Shown here piece after piece: positions 55,731 through 64,000 of a stretch of 64,000 bases of DNA. Position numbers and translations under genes: made by a program. Within the stretch, counting starts at the first letter, position 1, and the number at the start of each line of letters is the position of its first letter. This stretch comes from Halopseudomonas sp002296055 (GTDB taxonomy: Bacteria; Pseudomonadota; Gammaproteobacteria; Pseudomonadales; Pseudomonadaceae), in assembly GCF_050876985.1 (NCBI RefSeq), contig NZ_JBPAPP010000001.1; one strand, 5' to 3'. The notes under the pieces are model-generated. The model made no database searches. It worked only from the letters and a program-made list of their open reading frames with translations, and had not been told where the DNA came from.

Positions 55731-56983
55731 CCCTGCCCCTCACTGCCATCGTCAATGCCCGCCTGGCCGGTCGCCCCGGTCTGTATCGCGTCGCCATGGC
55801 TGATGGTCGCTTTAGCGCCATTGATGCCCAACCCGCCAGCCAGAGCGCGGCGGCGGATGAGCTGGATGCCGGCGGCAATCTGCTGCTGCCACCTTTTGTT
55901 GAGCCGCACATTCACCTGGACGCCGCACTGACCGCCGGTGAACCGCGCTGGAATCAGAGCGGCACCCTGTTTGAGGGCATCGAATGCTGGGGCGAGCGCA
56001 AGGCCATGCTGAGCCGCGATGATGTGGTGAGCCGCGCCGAGCAAACGCTCAAGCTGTTTGCCGCGCACGGTATCCAGTACGTGCGCACCCACGTGGACGT
56101 GACTGATCCTCAGCTGACAGCCTTGCGTGCGATGGTTGAGGTGCGCGAGCGGGTGCGTGAGTTTGTCGACCTGCAGATTGTTGCTTTTCCGCAGGAGGGG
56201 ATTCTGTCCTTTCCGGGCGGCAAGGAGCTAATGGGTGAGGCGGTGGCCGTTGGTGCCGATGTGATCGGCGGCATCCCGCACTTTGAGTTCACCCGCGACT
56301 ACGGCGTGGAGTCGGTCAAGTGGCTGATGGACCTGGCTGAGCGCCATGACTGCCTGGTGGATGTGCATTGCGATGAGATTGACGATCCGCAATCGCGCTT
56401 TCTCGAAGTGCTGGCCGCCGAAGCACTGAGCCGTGACTACGGCAGCCGGGTAACCGCCAGCCACACCTGTGCCATGCACTCCTACGAGGACGCTTATTGC
56501 AGCCGTCTGTTCCGTCTGTTGGGCAAGTCGGGCCTGAACTTTGTTGCCCTGCCAACCGAAAACCTGCATTTGCAGGGGCGTTTTGATGGATACCCCAAAC
56601 GTCGCGGTATTACCCGCGTACCGGAGTTGCTCGATGCCGGCCTCAAGGTTTGCTTTGGCCAGGACTCGATCCGCGACCCCTGGTACCCGATGGGCAACGG
56701 TAACCTGCTGCGTACCCTGGATGTTGGTCTGCACGCCTGCCATATGCTGGGGATGGAACGCATTGAGACCGCGCTGGAGATCGTGACCGACAACGGCGCG
56801 GCCGCGCTTAACCTGAACGACTACAGTATTGCCGTTGGCAACCCGGCGCGCTGCATGGTGGTGAACGGCGCTACGCCCTACGAGGTGCTGCTGAACCAGT
56901 CGCCGGTGCTGGCCTCAGTCCGTGACGGTCGCTGCCTGGTACAGCGCGATGCGCCGGCGTATGAGGTTGCCGGGTGGCGCTGA
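55727..56983 (+). CDS. codA: cytosine deaminase
   Basis: A 418-residue amidohydrolase turning cytosine into uracil and ammonia. Metal-binding FVEPHIHLDAALTAG, HTHVDVTDP, CDEIDDPQS, VTASHTCAMHS, and FGQDSIRDPWYPMGNGN match CodA. Its ATG overlaps the regulator stop. With codB it forms a salvage operon. Confidence 0.95.
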   Translation: MTLPLTAIVNARLAGRPGLYRVAMADGRFSAIDAQPASQSAAADELDAGGNLLLPPFVEPHIHLDAALTAGEPRWNQSGTLFEGIECWGERKAMLSRDDVVSRAEQTLKLFAAHGIQYVRTHVDVTDPQLTALRAMVEVRERVREFVDLQIVAFPQEGILSFPGGKELMGEAVAVGADVIGGIPHFEFTRDYGVESVKWLMDLAERHDCLVDVHCDEIDDPQSRFLEVLAAEALSRDYGSRVTASHTCAMHSYEDAYCSRLFRLLGKSGLNFVALPTENLHLQGRFDGYPKRRGITRVPELLDAGLKVCFGQDSIRDPWYPMGNGNLLRTLDVGLHACHMLGMERIETALEIVTDNGAAALNLNDYSIAVGNPARCMVVNGATPYEVLLNQSPVLASVRDGRCLVQRDAPAYEVAGWR

Positions 56984-57068
56984 AGTAGCCCGTGCTGTGC
57001 TAAGGTGACCGGCCGGTTCTGTCATTCAGAGGCCCGACTTGTCCCCTGCACACCAAGACGGTTTACCC

Positions 57069-58403
57069 ATGCCGCAACGCCTCGGTGCGATCATCGCGAT
57101 CGCCCTGGGCGTGACCATGGCTGTACTCGACGGCATGATTGCCAATGTCGCGCTACCCACCATCGGCGCCGATCTGGGCGCCAGTGCGGCCAGCTCCATT
57201 TGGGTGGTTAACGCCTACCAGTTGGTCATTGCCGTCAGCCTGCTGCCACTGGCCTCGCTCGGCGATCTGTGGAGCTACCGGCGTATTTATCTGATTGGTC
57301 TGGCAGTCTTTGCCAGCATGTCGGTGCTCTGTGCGCTGAGTGATTCCCTGTTGCAGCTGACCCTGGCGCGCATGCTGCAGGGCCTGGGGGCGGCCGCGGT
57401 AATGAGCGTCAACGGTGCGCTGACCAGGCTGATTTATCCGCGTGCGCGGCTCGGCCGCGGCGTAGCACTCAATACCCTGATTGTGTCGGTGGCGGCTGCT
57501 GCCGGGCCCAGCGTGGCGGCGGCTATTCTGTCGCTGGCCAGTTGGCCTTGGCTGTTTGCCGTCAGTGCCCCGGTTGGTGTGCTGGCGCTGCTGATGGGTT
57601 GGCGCTTTTTGCCTGCCAACGAGGGAGCGCCGAGCCAGCGTTTTGACTTGCCCAGCGCCGCGCTGAACGTCCTTACGCTGGGCTGCTTCTTCCTGGCTGT
57701 GACCGGTTTTGCCCAGGGGCATGGCGGCTGGTGGCTGTTGTTGCCGGTGGTCATAGGGCTGCCGCTGGGCTGGTTGTTTGTGCGCCGTCAGTTGAGCCGC
57801 AGCATGCCGTTGCTGCCGGTGGATTTGCTGCGTATTCCCATCTTTGCCCTGTCTATCTGCAGCTCAATCAGCGCCTTTACCGCGCAGATGCTGGCGATGG
57901 TCTCCATCCCGTTCTATTTTCAGCATGCGTTGGGCCTTAACGCCATTCAGACCGGTCTGCTGATGACGCCTTGGCCGCTGGCAACCATGCTGACAGCGCC
58001 CCTGGCAGGCCGATTGCTGGAGCGCTACCACGCCGGCTTGCTTGGTGGCATAGGCATGCTGCTGTTTGCTGGCGGGCTGTGGGGGCTGGCCAGCCTGCCC
58101 GACAGCCCCGGGTTTGCCTTGATACTGGCCTGGATGATGCTCTGCGGCGCGGGCTTTGGGTTATTTCAGTCACCCAACAACCACACCATCATCACCGCCG
58201 CCCCCTTGCACCGCAGCGGCGGCGCCAGTGGCATGCTAAGTACTGCTCGGTTGGTCGGCCAGACCTGTGGCGCGGCGCTGGTGGCACTGATGTTCAACCT
58301 GTTTGTGGACGATGGCACCCATGTCGCCCTGCTGGCCGCCAGTGCCTTTGCAGTCATCGCGGCGTTGGTCAGCAGTTCGCGGATGCGTCAGGCGCTGCCC
58401 TGA
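57069..58403 (+). CDS. MFS drug/proton antiporter (DHA2, EmrB/QacA type)
   Basis: A 444-residue membrane exporter with about 12-14 hydrophobic helices. MAVLDGMIANVALPTIGADLG, LASLGDLWSYRRIYLIGLAVF (motif A), LTLARMLQGLGAAAVMSVNGALTR (motif C region) are visible. An in-frame TTG at 57039 has AGAGG six bases upstream and is an alternative start. Same strand as codBA; the 85-base gap leaves it unclear whether it is co-transcribed. Substrate unknown. Confidence 0.88.
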   Translation: MPQRLGAIIAIALGVTMAVLDGMIANVALPTIGADLGASAASSIWVVNAYQLVIAVSLLPLASLGDLWSYRRIYLIGLAVFASMSVLCALSDSLLQLTLARMLQGLGAAAVMSVNGALTRLIYPRARLGRGVALNTLIVSVAAAAGPSVAAAILSLASWPWLFAVSAPVGVLALLMGWRFLPANEGAPSQRFDLPSAALNVLTLGCFFLAVTGFAQGHGGWWLLLPVVIGLPLGWLFVRRQLSRSMPLLPVDLLRIPIFALSICSSISAFTAQMLAMVSIPFYFQHALGLNAIQTGLLMTPWPLATMLTAPLAGRLLERYHAGLLGGIGMLLFAGGLWGLASLPDSPGFALILAWMMLCGAGFGLFQSPNNHTIITAAPLHRSGGASGMLSTARLVGQTCGAALVALMFNLFVDDGTHVALLAASAFAVIAALVSSSRMRQALP

Positions 58404-59774
58404 CTATTTACCAATGCAGAAGCTGGAGAAGATCCGCCCCAGCAGATCATCGGCGGAAAACTCGCCGGTTATCTTGCCCAGCGCCTGCTGGGCCATGCGC
58501 AGGTCTTCGGCCAGCAGCTCGCCGGCGCCCATCAGGGTCAGTTGATCAAAGCCGTGCTGCAGATAACGGGCGGCTTCTTCCAGTGCTTCGAGGTGACGGC
58601 GGCGGGCGCTGAACAGGCTTTCGCCGGTTTGCTCAAAGCCCATGCAGGCCTTCAGGTGTTCACGCAGCAGGTCGATGCCCTCGCCCTGCCTGGCTGACAG
58701 GTGCAACACAACCGAGCCATCGGCGGCGGTGTCCTGTGCAACCGGTGCACCGGTAACGTCGACCTTGTTGTAGATCAGCGTGACCTTGGCCGGGTCGGGG
58801 CGTTGCTCAAGAAACTCCGGCCAGAGCAGCTCGGGGTTCTTGGCTTCGGGTTGGCTGGCGTCGACCATCAGCAGAATGCGATCTGCCTCGCCGATAGCGG
58901 CCATGGCGCGCTGGACACCAATTTGCTCCACCTGATCATCGGTGTCACGCAGGCCGGCGGTGTCAATGATGTGCAGCGGCATACCATCGATGTGGATATG
59001 TTCGCGCAGGATGTCCCGGGTGGTACCGGCAATGTCGGTAACAATGGCGCTTTCCCGTCCGGCCAGGGCGTTGAGCAGGCTCGATTTGCCTGCGTTGGGG
59101 CGCCCGGCAATCACCACGTTCATACCGTCGCGCAGCAATGCACCCTGCCCGGCCTGGCGCTGTACCTGGGTCAGTTCGCCCTGCACCGCCTGCAACTGGG
59201 ACAGCACGTGGCCGTCGGCGAGAAAGTCGATCTCTTCCTCCGGGAAGTCGATCGCCGCCTCAACATAGATACGCAGGGCAATCAGTGATTCGGTCAGCGC
59301 GCGCACGCGCTGGGAAAACACCCCTTGCAGGGAGTTAAGGGCATTGCGCGCGGCCTGCTCGGAGCTGGCCTCGATCAGATCGGCAATCGCCTCGGCCTGG
59401 GCCAGATCCAGCTTGTCATTGAGAAAGGCACGTTCGCTGAACTCGCCCGGGCGGGCCTGACGGGCACCGGCGGCCAGGCAGGCCTTGAGCAGCAGATCCA
59501 TCACTACCGGGCCGCCGTGGCCCTGCAGCTCCAGCACGTCTTCGCCGGTAAAGGAATGCGGCCCCGGAAAGAACAGGGTAATGCCTTCGTCCAGGGTCTG
59601 CTCGCCAGAGAAAAACGGGCCGTAGTGGGCGTAGCGTGGCCGTGGTTCGCGCCGGGCAATTTGCTCGGCGATGGAGCGCGCTGCCGGGCCCGACACACGA
59701 ATGATGCCTACCCCGCCCTGCCCGGGGGCCGTAGCGAGGGCGGCGATGGTATCGGCGTGATAGGGCGTGCTCAT
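58404..59774 (-). CDS. mnmE: tRNA modification GTPase MnmE
   Basis: A 456-residue GTPase partner of MnmG. N-terminal TIAALATAPGQGGVGIIRVSG, G1 motif GRPNAGKSS, G4 NKVD, and the C-terminal FCIGK with its conserved Cys are all present. ATG 59774 chosen; GGAG lies before it. Confidence 0.97.
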   Translation of the reverse strand: MSTPYHADTIAALATAPGQGGVGIIRVSGPAARSIAEQIARREPRPRYAHYGPFFSGEQTLDEGITLFFPGPHSFTGEDVLELQGHGGPVVMDLLLKACLAAGARQARPGEFSERAFLNDKLDLAQAEAIADLIEASSEQAARNALNSLQGVFSQRVRALTESLIALRIYVEAAIDFPEEEIDFLADGHVLSQLQAVQGELTQVQRQAGQGALLRDGMNVVIAGRPNAGKSSLLNALAGRESAIVTDIAGTTRDILREHIHIDGMPLHIIDTAGLRDTDDQVEQIGVQRAMAAIGEADRILLMVDASQPEAKNPELLWPEFLEQRPDPAKVTLIYNKVDVTGAPVAQDTAADGSVVLHLSARQGEGIDLLREHLKACMGFEQTGESLFSARRRHLEALEEAARYLQHGFDQLTLMGAGELLAEDLRMAQQALGKITGEFSADDLLGRIFSSFCIGK

Positions 59775-59803
59775 GGCGGCTCCGATGTTTTCTGTGGATA
59801 GCA

Positions 59804-59827
59804 AAACGCCCCGCGAACGGGGCGTTT
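59804..59827 (-). terminator. terminator after yidC
   Basis: AAACGCCCCG (59804-59813) pairs with CGGGGCGTTT (59818-59827) across a CGAA tetraloop, with a short T-run on the minus strand. It sits between yidC and mnmE. Confidence 0.75.
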
Positions 59828-59846
59828 GACTGGCGGTGAGCAGGAC

Positions 59847-61538
59847 TTAGTCCTTGCTCGCAGCGCCCTTCTCGATCTGCCGGGTAATGTACCACTGTTG
59901 TGCAATGGACAGGCAGTTGTTGACTACCCAGTACAGCACCAGACCGGCCGGGAACCACAGGAAGAAGAAGGTAAAGATGATCGGCAGCATCTTCATTACC
60001 TTGGCCTGCATCGGGTCCGGCGGCGTCGGGTTCAGCTGCTGCTGCAGGAACATGGTCGCGCCCATGATGATCGGCAGGATGAAGTACGGATCCTTCAGCG
60101 ACAGGTCGGTGATCCAGCCCAGCCATTCGGCCTGGCGAATTTCGACGCTTTCCATCAGTACCCAGTACAAGGCGATGAAGACCGGCATCTGTACCAGAAT
60201 CGGCAGACAGCCACCCAGCGGGTTGATCTTCTCTTTCTTGTATAGCTCCATCATGCCCTGGGACATCTTCTGGCGGTCATCGCCATGCTGCTCACGCAGC
60301 GCCTGCAGCTTGGGCGCAACACGGCGCATGTTGGCCATGGAGCGGTAGCTGGTAGCGGACAGCGGGAAGAAGATCAGCTTGATCAAGCAGGTCAGCAGGA
60401 TGATGCTCCAGCCCCAGTTGCCGACAAAGCCGTGGATCAGGCTCAGCACCCAGAACAGCGGCTGGGCAATCCACCACAGGAAGCCGTAGTCAACGGTCAG
60501 CTCCAGACCCTGGGAGATGGCCTTGAGATCATCCTGGATCTTCGGACCGGCGTAGAAGTCGGCGCTGATCTGCTGCTGCTCGCCAGCCGGCACGGTAACG
60601 GCCGGGCTGGTGAAGCCGACGATGTAGTTACCGGTACGGTCTTTCAGCGTGCGGTAGTGATGCGTGACCTCGGGGCTCGGGATCCAGGCGCTGACAAAGT
60701 AGTGCTGCAGCCAGGCGATCCAGCCACCGGAAACGTTCTCAGCCAGACGAGTGTCATCCAGCTCGGACATCTTCAGCTTGGTGTAGGACGCATCGTCGCT
60801 CCAGTAGGCGGTACCCAGGAAGGTTGCCATGCCGGTCGCGGTGGAGCTGGACGGGTCGCCGCTGCCATCACGCTTGATCTGACCAAACAGGCTGCCGCTC
60901 CAAGACTGGCTGCTCTGGTTGTCGATCAGGTAGCTGACGCCGACCAGGTAGCTGCCACGGGTAAAGGTGAAGCGCTTGGTGACGTTGACGCCGTCGTTGC
61001 TGGTCGTCAGGTCAACAACCAGTTGCTCCTGGCCATCGGCCAGCTGGTAGCTGTTCTGCTCAACGCTGTAGCGCGCGCGGCCGCTGGACTTGTCCGGGCC
61101 TTGTTGGCCAGTCAGGCCGCTCTGCGCGATATAGGTGCGGTTGCCCGATTGCTCCAGCAGTTGGAACGGCAGATCCGGACGATCCTTGCGGGTCGGATAC
61201 TGCGGCAGCGCCAGCGAAACAATGTCACCGCCCACCGGATTGATGGTCACCTGCAGGGTGTCGGTTTCAACCTTGACCAGTCCACCCTTTGCATCCGGGG
61301 TGGTTACCTGGGCCGGTGCCAGGGCTTCGCCCTCGCCATTGATGGCGGCCGGTACATCACCGTCGTGAGCGGCGGCGTTGTCGTCGCTGCCCGGCAGATC
61401 ACTGCTGTCGAGCGGCGTCACCTGGGTCTGGGCTGCCGGAGCAAGATCCTGCTGAACAAAATCCTTATTCCACTGCACCACCATCAGGTAGGTGATCACC
61501 AGTAGAGCACCGATGAGGATATTACGTTGGAGGTTCAT
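59847..61538 (-). CDS. yidC: membrane protein insertase YidC
   Basis: A 563-residue Sec-associated insertase. N-terminal anchor (NILIGALLVITYLMVVQW), a large periplasmic domain, then the conserved membrane part (WGWSIILLTCLIKLIFFPLSATSYRSMANMRRVAPKLQ, NPLGGCLPILVQMPVFIALYWVL). Start overlaps yidD stop by 4 bases. Confidence 0.97.
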   Translation of the reverse strand: MNLQRNILIGALLVITYLMVVQWNKDFVQQDLAPAAQTQVTPLDSSDLPGSDDNAAAHDGDVPAAINGEGEALAPAQVTTPDAKGGLVKVETDTLQVTINPVGGDIVSLALPQYPTRKDRPDLPFQLLEQSGNRTYIAQSGLTGQQGPDKSSGRARYSVEQNSYQLADGQEQLVVDLTTSNDGVNVTKRFTFTRGSYLVGVSYLIDNQSSQSWSGSLFGQIKRDGSGDPSSSTATGMATFLGTAYWSDDASYTKLKMSELDDTRLAENVSGGWIAWLQHYFVSAWIPSPEVTHHYRTLKDRTGNYIVGFTSPAVTVPAGEQQQISADFYAGPKIQDDLKAISQGLELTVDYGFLWWIAQPLFWVLSLIHGFVGNWGWSIILLTCLIKLIFFPLSATSYRSMANMRRVAPKLQALREQHGDDRQKMSQGMMELYKKEKINPLGGCLPILVQMPVFIALYWVLMESVEIRQAEWLGWITDLSLKDPYFILPIIMGATMFLQQQLNPTPPDPMQAKVMKMLPIIFTFFFLWFPAGLVLYWVVNNCLSIAQQWYITRQIEKGAASKD

Positions 61539-61786
61539 GGTTTGTTGGCCATTCGGGTCGGTCGGTTGGCAGAAGCTGGCGGTACCGGATCATATCCACC
61601 GGCGTTCCAGGGATGACAACGTCCAAGGCGGCGTGCGCTGAGCAGGCTGCCCTTGAGAAAACCATGCTCTTCGATGGCTTCCTGGGCGTAGCAGGAACAG
61701 GAGGGATAGAAACGGCAGTGACTGGCCATCATGGGACTGATGGCGTAGCGGTAAACCTTGATCAGTCCGAGCGCGATGCTACGCAT
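61535..61786 (-). CDS. yidD: membrane protein insertion efficiency factor YidD
   Basis: An 83-residue amphipathic protein. FYPSCSCYAQEAIEEHG and LGRCHPWNAGGYDPVPP are the family motifs with conserved cysteines. ATG 61786 is used by homology; a GTG at 61810 lies inside the rnpA end. Overlaps rnpA by 8 bases and yidC by 4. Confidence 0.94.
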   Translation of the reverse strand: MRSIALGLIKVYRYAISPMMASHCRFYPSCSCYAQEAIEEHGFLKGSLLSARRLGRCHPWNAGGYDPVPPASANRPTRMANKP

Positions 61787-62174
61787 GGGATGACGGGGGT
61801 CCGGGGTCACGTGAGCGGTTTTTTGCAGCCGATTTTATAAGCCTGCGCCACATGCCCTGATACAGGGCATGCAGTGCAGCATTGTCCAGGTCGCCCAGAC
61901 CCTTGCGGGCCAGTACGACAATGTCCAGATCCCCCAGCTCAGCACGATGCTGTCTGAACGACTCTCTGGCGATGCGCTTGACCTTGTTGCGGTCTACCGC
62001 ACGCCGAACATTTTTCTTGGCAATGACCAGACCCAGCCGTGCGTGGCCCAGAGTATTTTCTCTGGCCAACAGCAGCAGACTGGGTCCTGAGGCTTTGCAG
62101 GTGGCTCCATCGAAAACGCGCTTGAACTGAGCAGGCGTCAATAGCCTGTGTTCAGGTGTGAATCCGAGATCCAC
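61779..62174 (-). CDS. rnpA: ribonuclease P protein component
   Basis: A 131-residue basic protein binding RNase P RNA for tRNA 5' processing. RLLTPAQFKRVFDGA and the RNR-type motif VDRNKVKRIARESFR are visible. GTG start at 62174, 14 bases after the rpmH stop. Confidence 0.95.
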   Translation of the reverse strand: MDLGFTPEHRLLTPAQFKRVFDGATCKASGPSLLLLARENTLGHARLGLVIAKKNVRRAVDRNKVKRIARESFRQHRAELGDLDIVVLARKGLGDLDNAALHALYQGMWRRLIKSAAKNRSRDPGPPSSHA

Positions 62175-62188
62175 CAGTAAACCGGTGC

Positions 62189-62323
62189 TTAGGCGGACAG
62201 GCGTGCGCGGCCTTTGGCACGACGGCGAGCCAGAACAGCACGGCCGTTCTTGGTAGCCATACGAGCACGGAAACCGTGGGTGCGCTTGCGCTTCAGTACG
62301 CTGGGTTGGAACGTTCTTTTCAT
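62189..62323 (-). CDS. rpmH: 50S ribosomal protein L34
   Basis: A 44-residue very basic ribosomal protein, MKRTFQPSVLKRKRTHGFRA through the end RAKGRARLSA. It is the last gene before the origin on the minus strand. Confidence 0.97.
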   Translation of the reverse strand: MKRTFQPSVLKRKRTHGFRARMATKNGRAVLARRRAKGRARLSA

Positions 62324-63027
62324 CTTCAGATACCTGAGTAAGTCACATCAGAGCAAAGTGCCCCTTCGAGGGACCGGCAATTCTAGAGAAAAAGCCAGGG
62401 CAGGTCAATTTCCTCTGTGGGCAAAAAATAGCGAATTGCCAAACAATTTTTTATCCCTATTGCGGCTCTGGCTTGGCGGTGTTCATGGCATTGCAGCAGA
62501 CCGGTTCTGCGCGTCGTCGAGCAATCACCCTGCCATGAATAAACAATATGAAATCAGTTTGATTAAAAGATAAATACAGTGACTGTATATAGCGCAGCAT
62601 TTATCTGTGGATAAGCGGCTAAAAGCGATAAATATCAGCACCTTGATGCAATGATAACCCTGCGGATAAGCCGGGGACGGTACCCAGCGGGTCTTGTGTG
62701 CGCCCTGTGGATAAGACGGGCGGATATCCACAGGGCGGTTTATCCACCGATCAGAGCCCCGGTTACCAACAAGCCTGAGGCGCAGTTGTTAACAGGTTCT
62801 ACAGGGCGCGGTTTACAAGGCGTTGGTGCTCTTTTTCGAGGACAGTGGCATTAAAAGCCAAGCTGATGGCCGTAGGCTTTTTTGTCGCAGGGAGGGGGCT
62901 GGTGTGTGGATAAGTCTAGGGTGAAGGGATAGAATAGGCGGCTCTGTTATCCGTAGTTCGTCGCCCCGCCGCGATGTGCATTTGTCTTCAATAAAAGCCG
63001 CTGGTGTCAGTGGTCCCGGGGGATTCA
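62324..63027. other. oriC: chromosomal replication origin, rpmH-dnaA intergenic
   Basis: 704 bases without a gene. An AT-rich stretch (about 62430-62660) is followed by DnaA-box-like nonamers: TGTGGATAA (62606, 62706 and 62905, all perfect on the minus strand), TGCGGATAA (62661), ATATCCACA (62724), TTATCCACC (62740), and TTATCCGTA (62947). Position between rpmH and dnaA matches experimentally known Pseudomonas origins. Confidence 0.9.
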
Positions 63028-64000
63028 GTGTCTGTTGCACTTTGGCAGCAATGCATCGATTTTTTGCGTGATGAGCTTCCATCTCAACAGTTCAATACCT
63101 GGATTCGCCCGCTGCAGGTTGATGGCGACCAGGCCGAGATCCGTCTGTACGCGCCCAACCGCTTTGTACTCGACTGGGTTAACGACAAATATCTGAACCG
63201 CATTCAGGAGCTGCTGGACGATCTGTCTCAGGGGCAGGCGCCGATGGTCTCGCTGCTGATTGGCAGTCGTCGTGCCGCACCTGCGGTCGCTCCGGCTAGC
63301 CAACCCGCGCCTGCTCCGGCGCCGCGTCCGATTGATCCGACGCCAGCCGCCGCTCCTCCTGGCCCCGCGGTAACACCGGTGGTGGTAAGCTCACAACCGG
63401 CTGCCGAGCACAGTGGGGCGTCCGATGCCACTGCGGAGTTCGCCGGCAACAGCCAGTCCGATACCAGTCAGCCACCACCTACCCTGATCAAGCACACCAG
63501 CTTGCTCAATCGCAGCTTCACCTTTGAGAACTTTGTTGAAGGCAAATCCAACCAGCTGGCCCGCGCAGCGGCTTGGCAGGTAGCTGATAACCCCAAGCAC
63601 GGGTATAACCCGCTGTTTCTTTACGGTGGCGTAGGTTTGGGTAAAACCCACCTTATGCACGCGGTGGGTAACCACCTGTTGAAGAAAAACCCGGCGGCCA
63701 AGATTGTCTATCTGCACTCCGAGCGCTTTGTTGCCGATATGGTCAAGGCGTTGCAGATGAACGCCATCAACGACTTCAAGCGTTACTACCGCTCGGTAGA
63801 TGCGCTGTTGATCGACGACATTCAGTTCTTCGCCAAGAAGGAGCGCTCTCAGGAGGAGTTCTTCCATACCTTCAATGCGTTGCTCGAAGGTGGTCAGCAG
63901 GTCATTTTGACCAGTGACCGTTATCCGAAAGAGATCGATGGCTTGGAAGAGCGTCTCAAGTCGCGTTTTGGCTGGGGCCTCACCGTGGCCGTCGAGCCGC
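63028..64000 (+). CDS. dnaA: chromosomal replication initiator DnaA (3' end outside window)
   Basis: The initiator of replication, first 324 residues visible. Domain I is SVALWQQCIDFLRDELPSQQFNTWIRPLQ; domain II is a Pro/Ala-rich linker (about 80-150); domain III starts LNRSFTFENFVEGKSNQLARAAAWQVA with Walker A GGVGLGKTH, Walker B LLIDDIQFF. GTG 63028 is chosen with a GGGGG site upstream. Domain IV lies beyond the window. Confidence 0.97.
   Translation, partial: MSVALWQQCIDFLRDELPSQQFNTWIRPLQVDGDQAEIRLYAPNRFVLDWVNDKYLNRIQELLDDLSQGQAPMVSLLIGSRRAAPAVAPASQPAPAPAPRPIDPTPAAAPPGPAVTPVVVSSQPAAEHSGASDATAEFAGNSQSDTSQPPPTLIKHTSLLNRSFTFENFVEGKSNQLARAAAWQVADNPKHGYNPLFLYGGVGLGKTHLMHAVGNHLLKKNPAAKIVYLHSERFVADMVKALQMNAINDFKRYYRSVDALLIDDIQFFAKKERSQEEFFHTFNALLEGGQQVILTSDRYPKEIDGLEERLKSRFGWGLTVAVEP

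Noticed and set aside
56091..56101. CACGTGGACG as a second parS
   Set aside because: Only the central CACGTG fits; flanks differ and it lies inside codA at His-Val-Asp codons.

Overview
The window is a GC-rich gammaproteobacterial chromosome segment of Pseudomonadaceae type, reaching up to the replication origin. The right end holds the classic block dnaA, oriC, rpmH, rnpA, yidD, yidC, mnmE, then mnmG, rsmG, parA, parB, atpIBEFHAGDC and glmU, the order known from Pseudomonas. Gene content (FecIRA-type iron uptake, a PycR-like regulator beside split pyruvate carboxylase, many c-di-GMP proteins) fits Pseudomonas or a close relative such as Halopseudomonas; the species cannot be fixed from sequence alone.

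Layout. 1-10.5 kb: two TonB-dependent siderophore receptors (the first cut by the window edge), a MerR regulator facing an Old Yellow Enzyme gene, a cold-shock/DUF1294 fusion, a bacterial animal-type haem peroxidase, and a FecI/FecR pair that should control the second receptor. 10.7-14.9 kb: a glycerate module (glycerate kinase, GntP permease, CdaR-type regulator) holding a composite intergenic repeat. 15-21.7 kb: LysR regulator, two-subunit pyruvate carboxylase, then an SbtA-like bicarbonate permease, an SbtB-like PII protein and a beta-carbonic anhydrase, which together look like a bicarbonate supply line for anaplerotic carboxylation. 21.9-23.5 kb: purEK, followed by a terminator and a second copy of the intergenic repeat. 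23.8-27 kb: esterase, acyl-CoA dehydrogenase and divergent TetR regulator.

27-38.5 kb: a signalling region rich in c-di-GMP functions (MHYT/PAS hybrid kinase, HD-GYP response regulator, membrane GGDEF protein, YcgR-like PilZ protein) mixed with TrmO, a CobW GTPase and small exported proteins. A perfect parS palindrome lies at 35795-35810. 38.5-41.2 kb: cyclopropane fatty acid synthase and glmU. 41.3-48.5 kb: the complete ATP synthase operon with a recognisable promoter and terminator. 48.8-53.1 kb: parB, parA, rsmG, mnmG.

53.1-58.4 kb interrupts the usual mnmG-mnmE neighbourhood. It holds an AT-rich, DnaA-box-bearing stretch and, on the opposite strand, codB, a PucR-like regulator and codA joined by ATGA overlaps, then an MFS exporter. 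58.4-62.3 kb returns to mnmE, yidC, yidD, rnpA and rpmH. 62.3-63.0 kb is the canonical rpmH-dnaA origin region, and dnaA runs off the right edge. No rRNA, tRNA, CRISPR array, prophage or transposase was seen.
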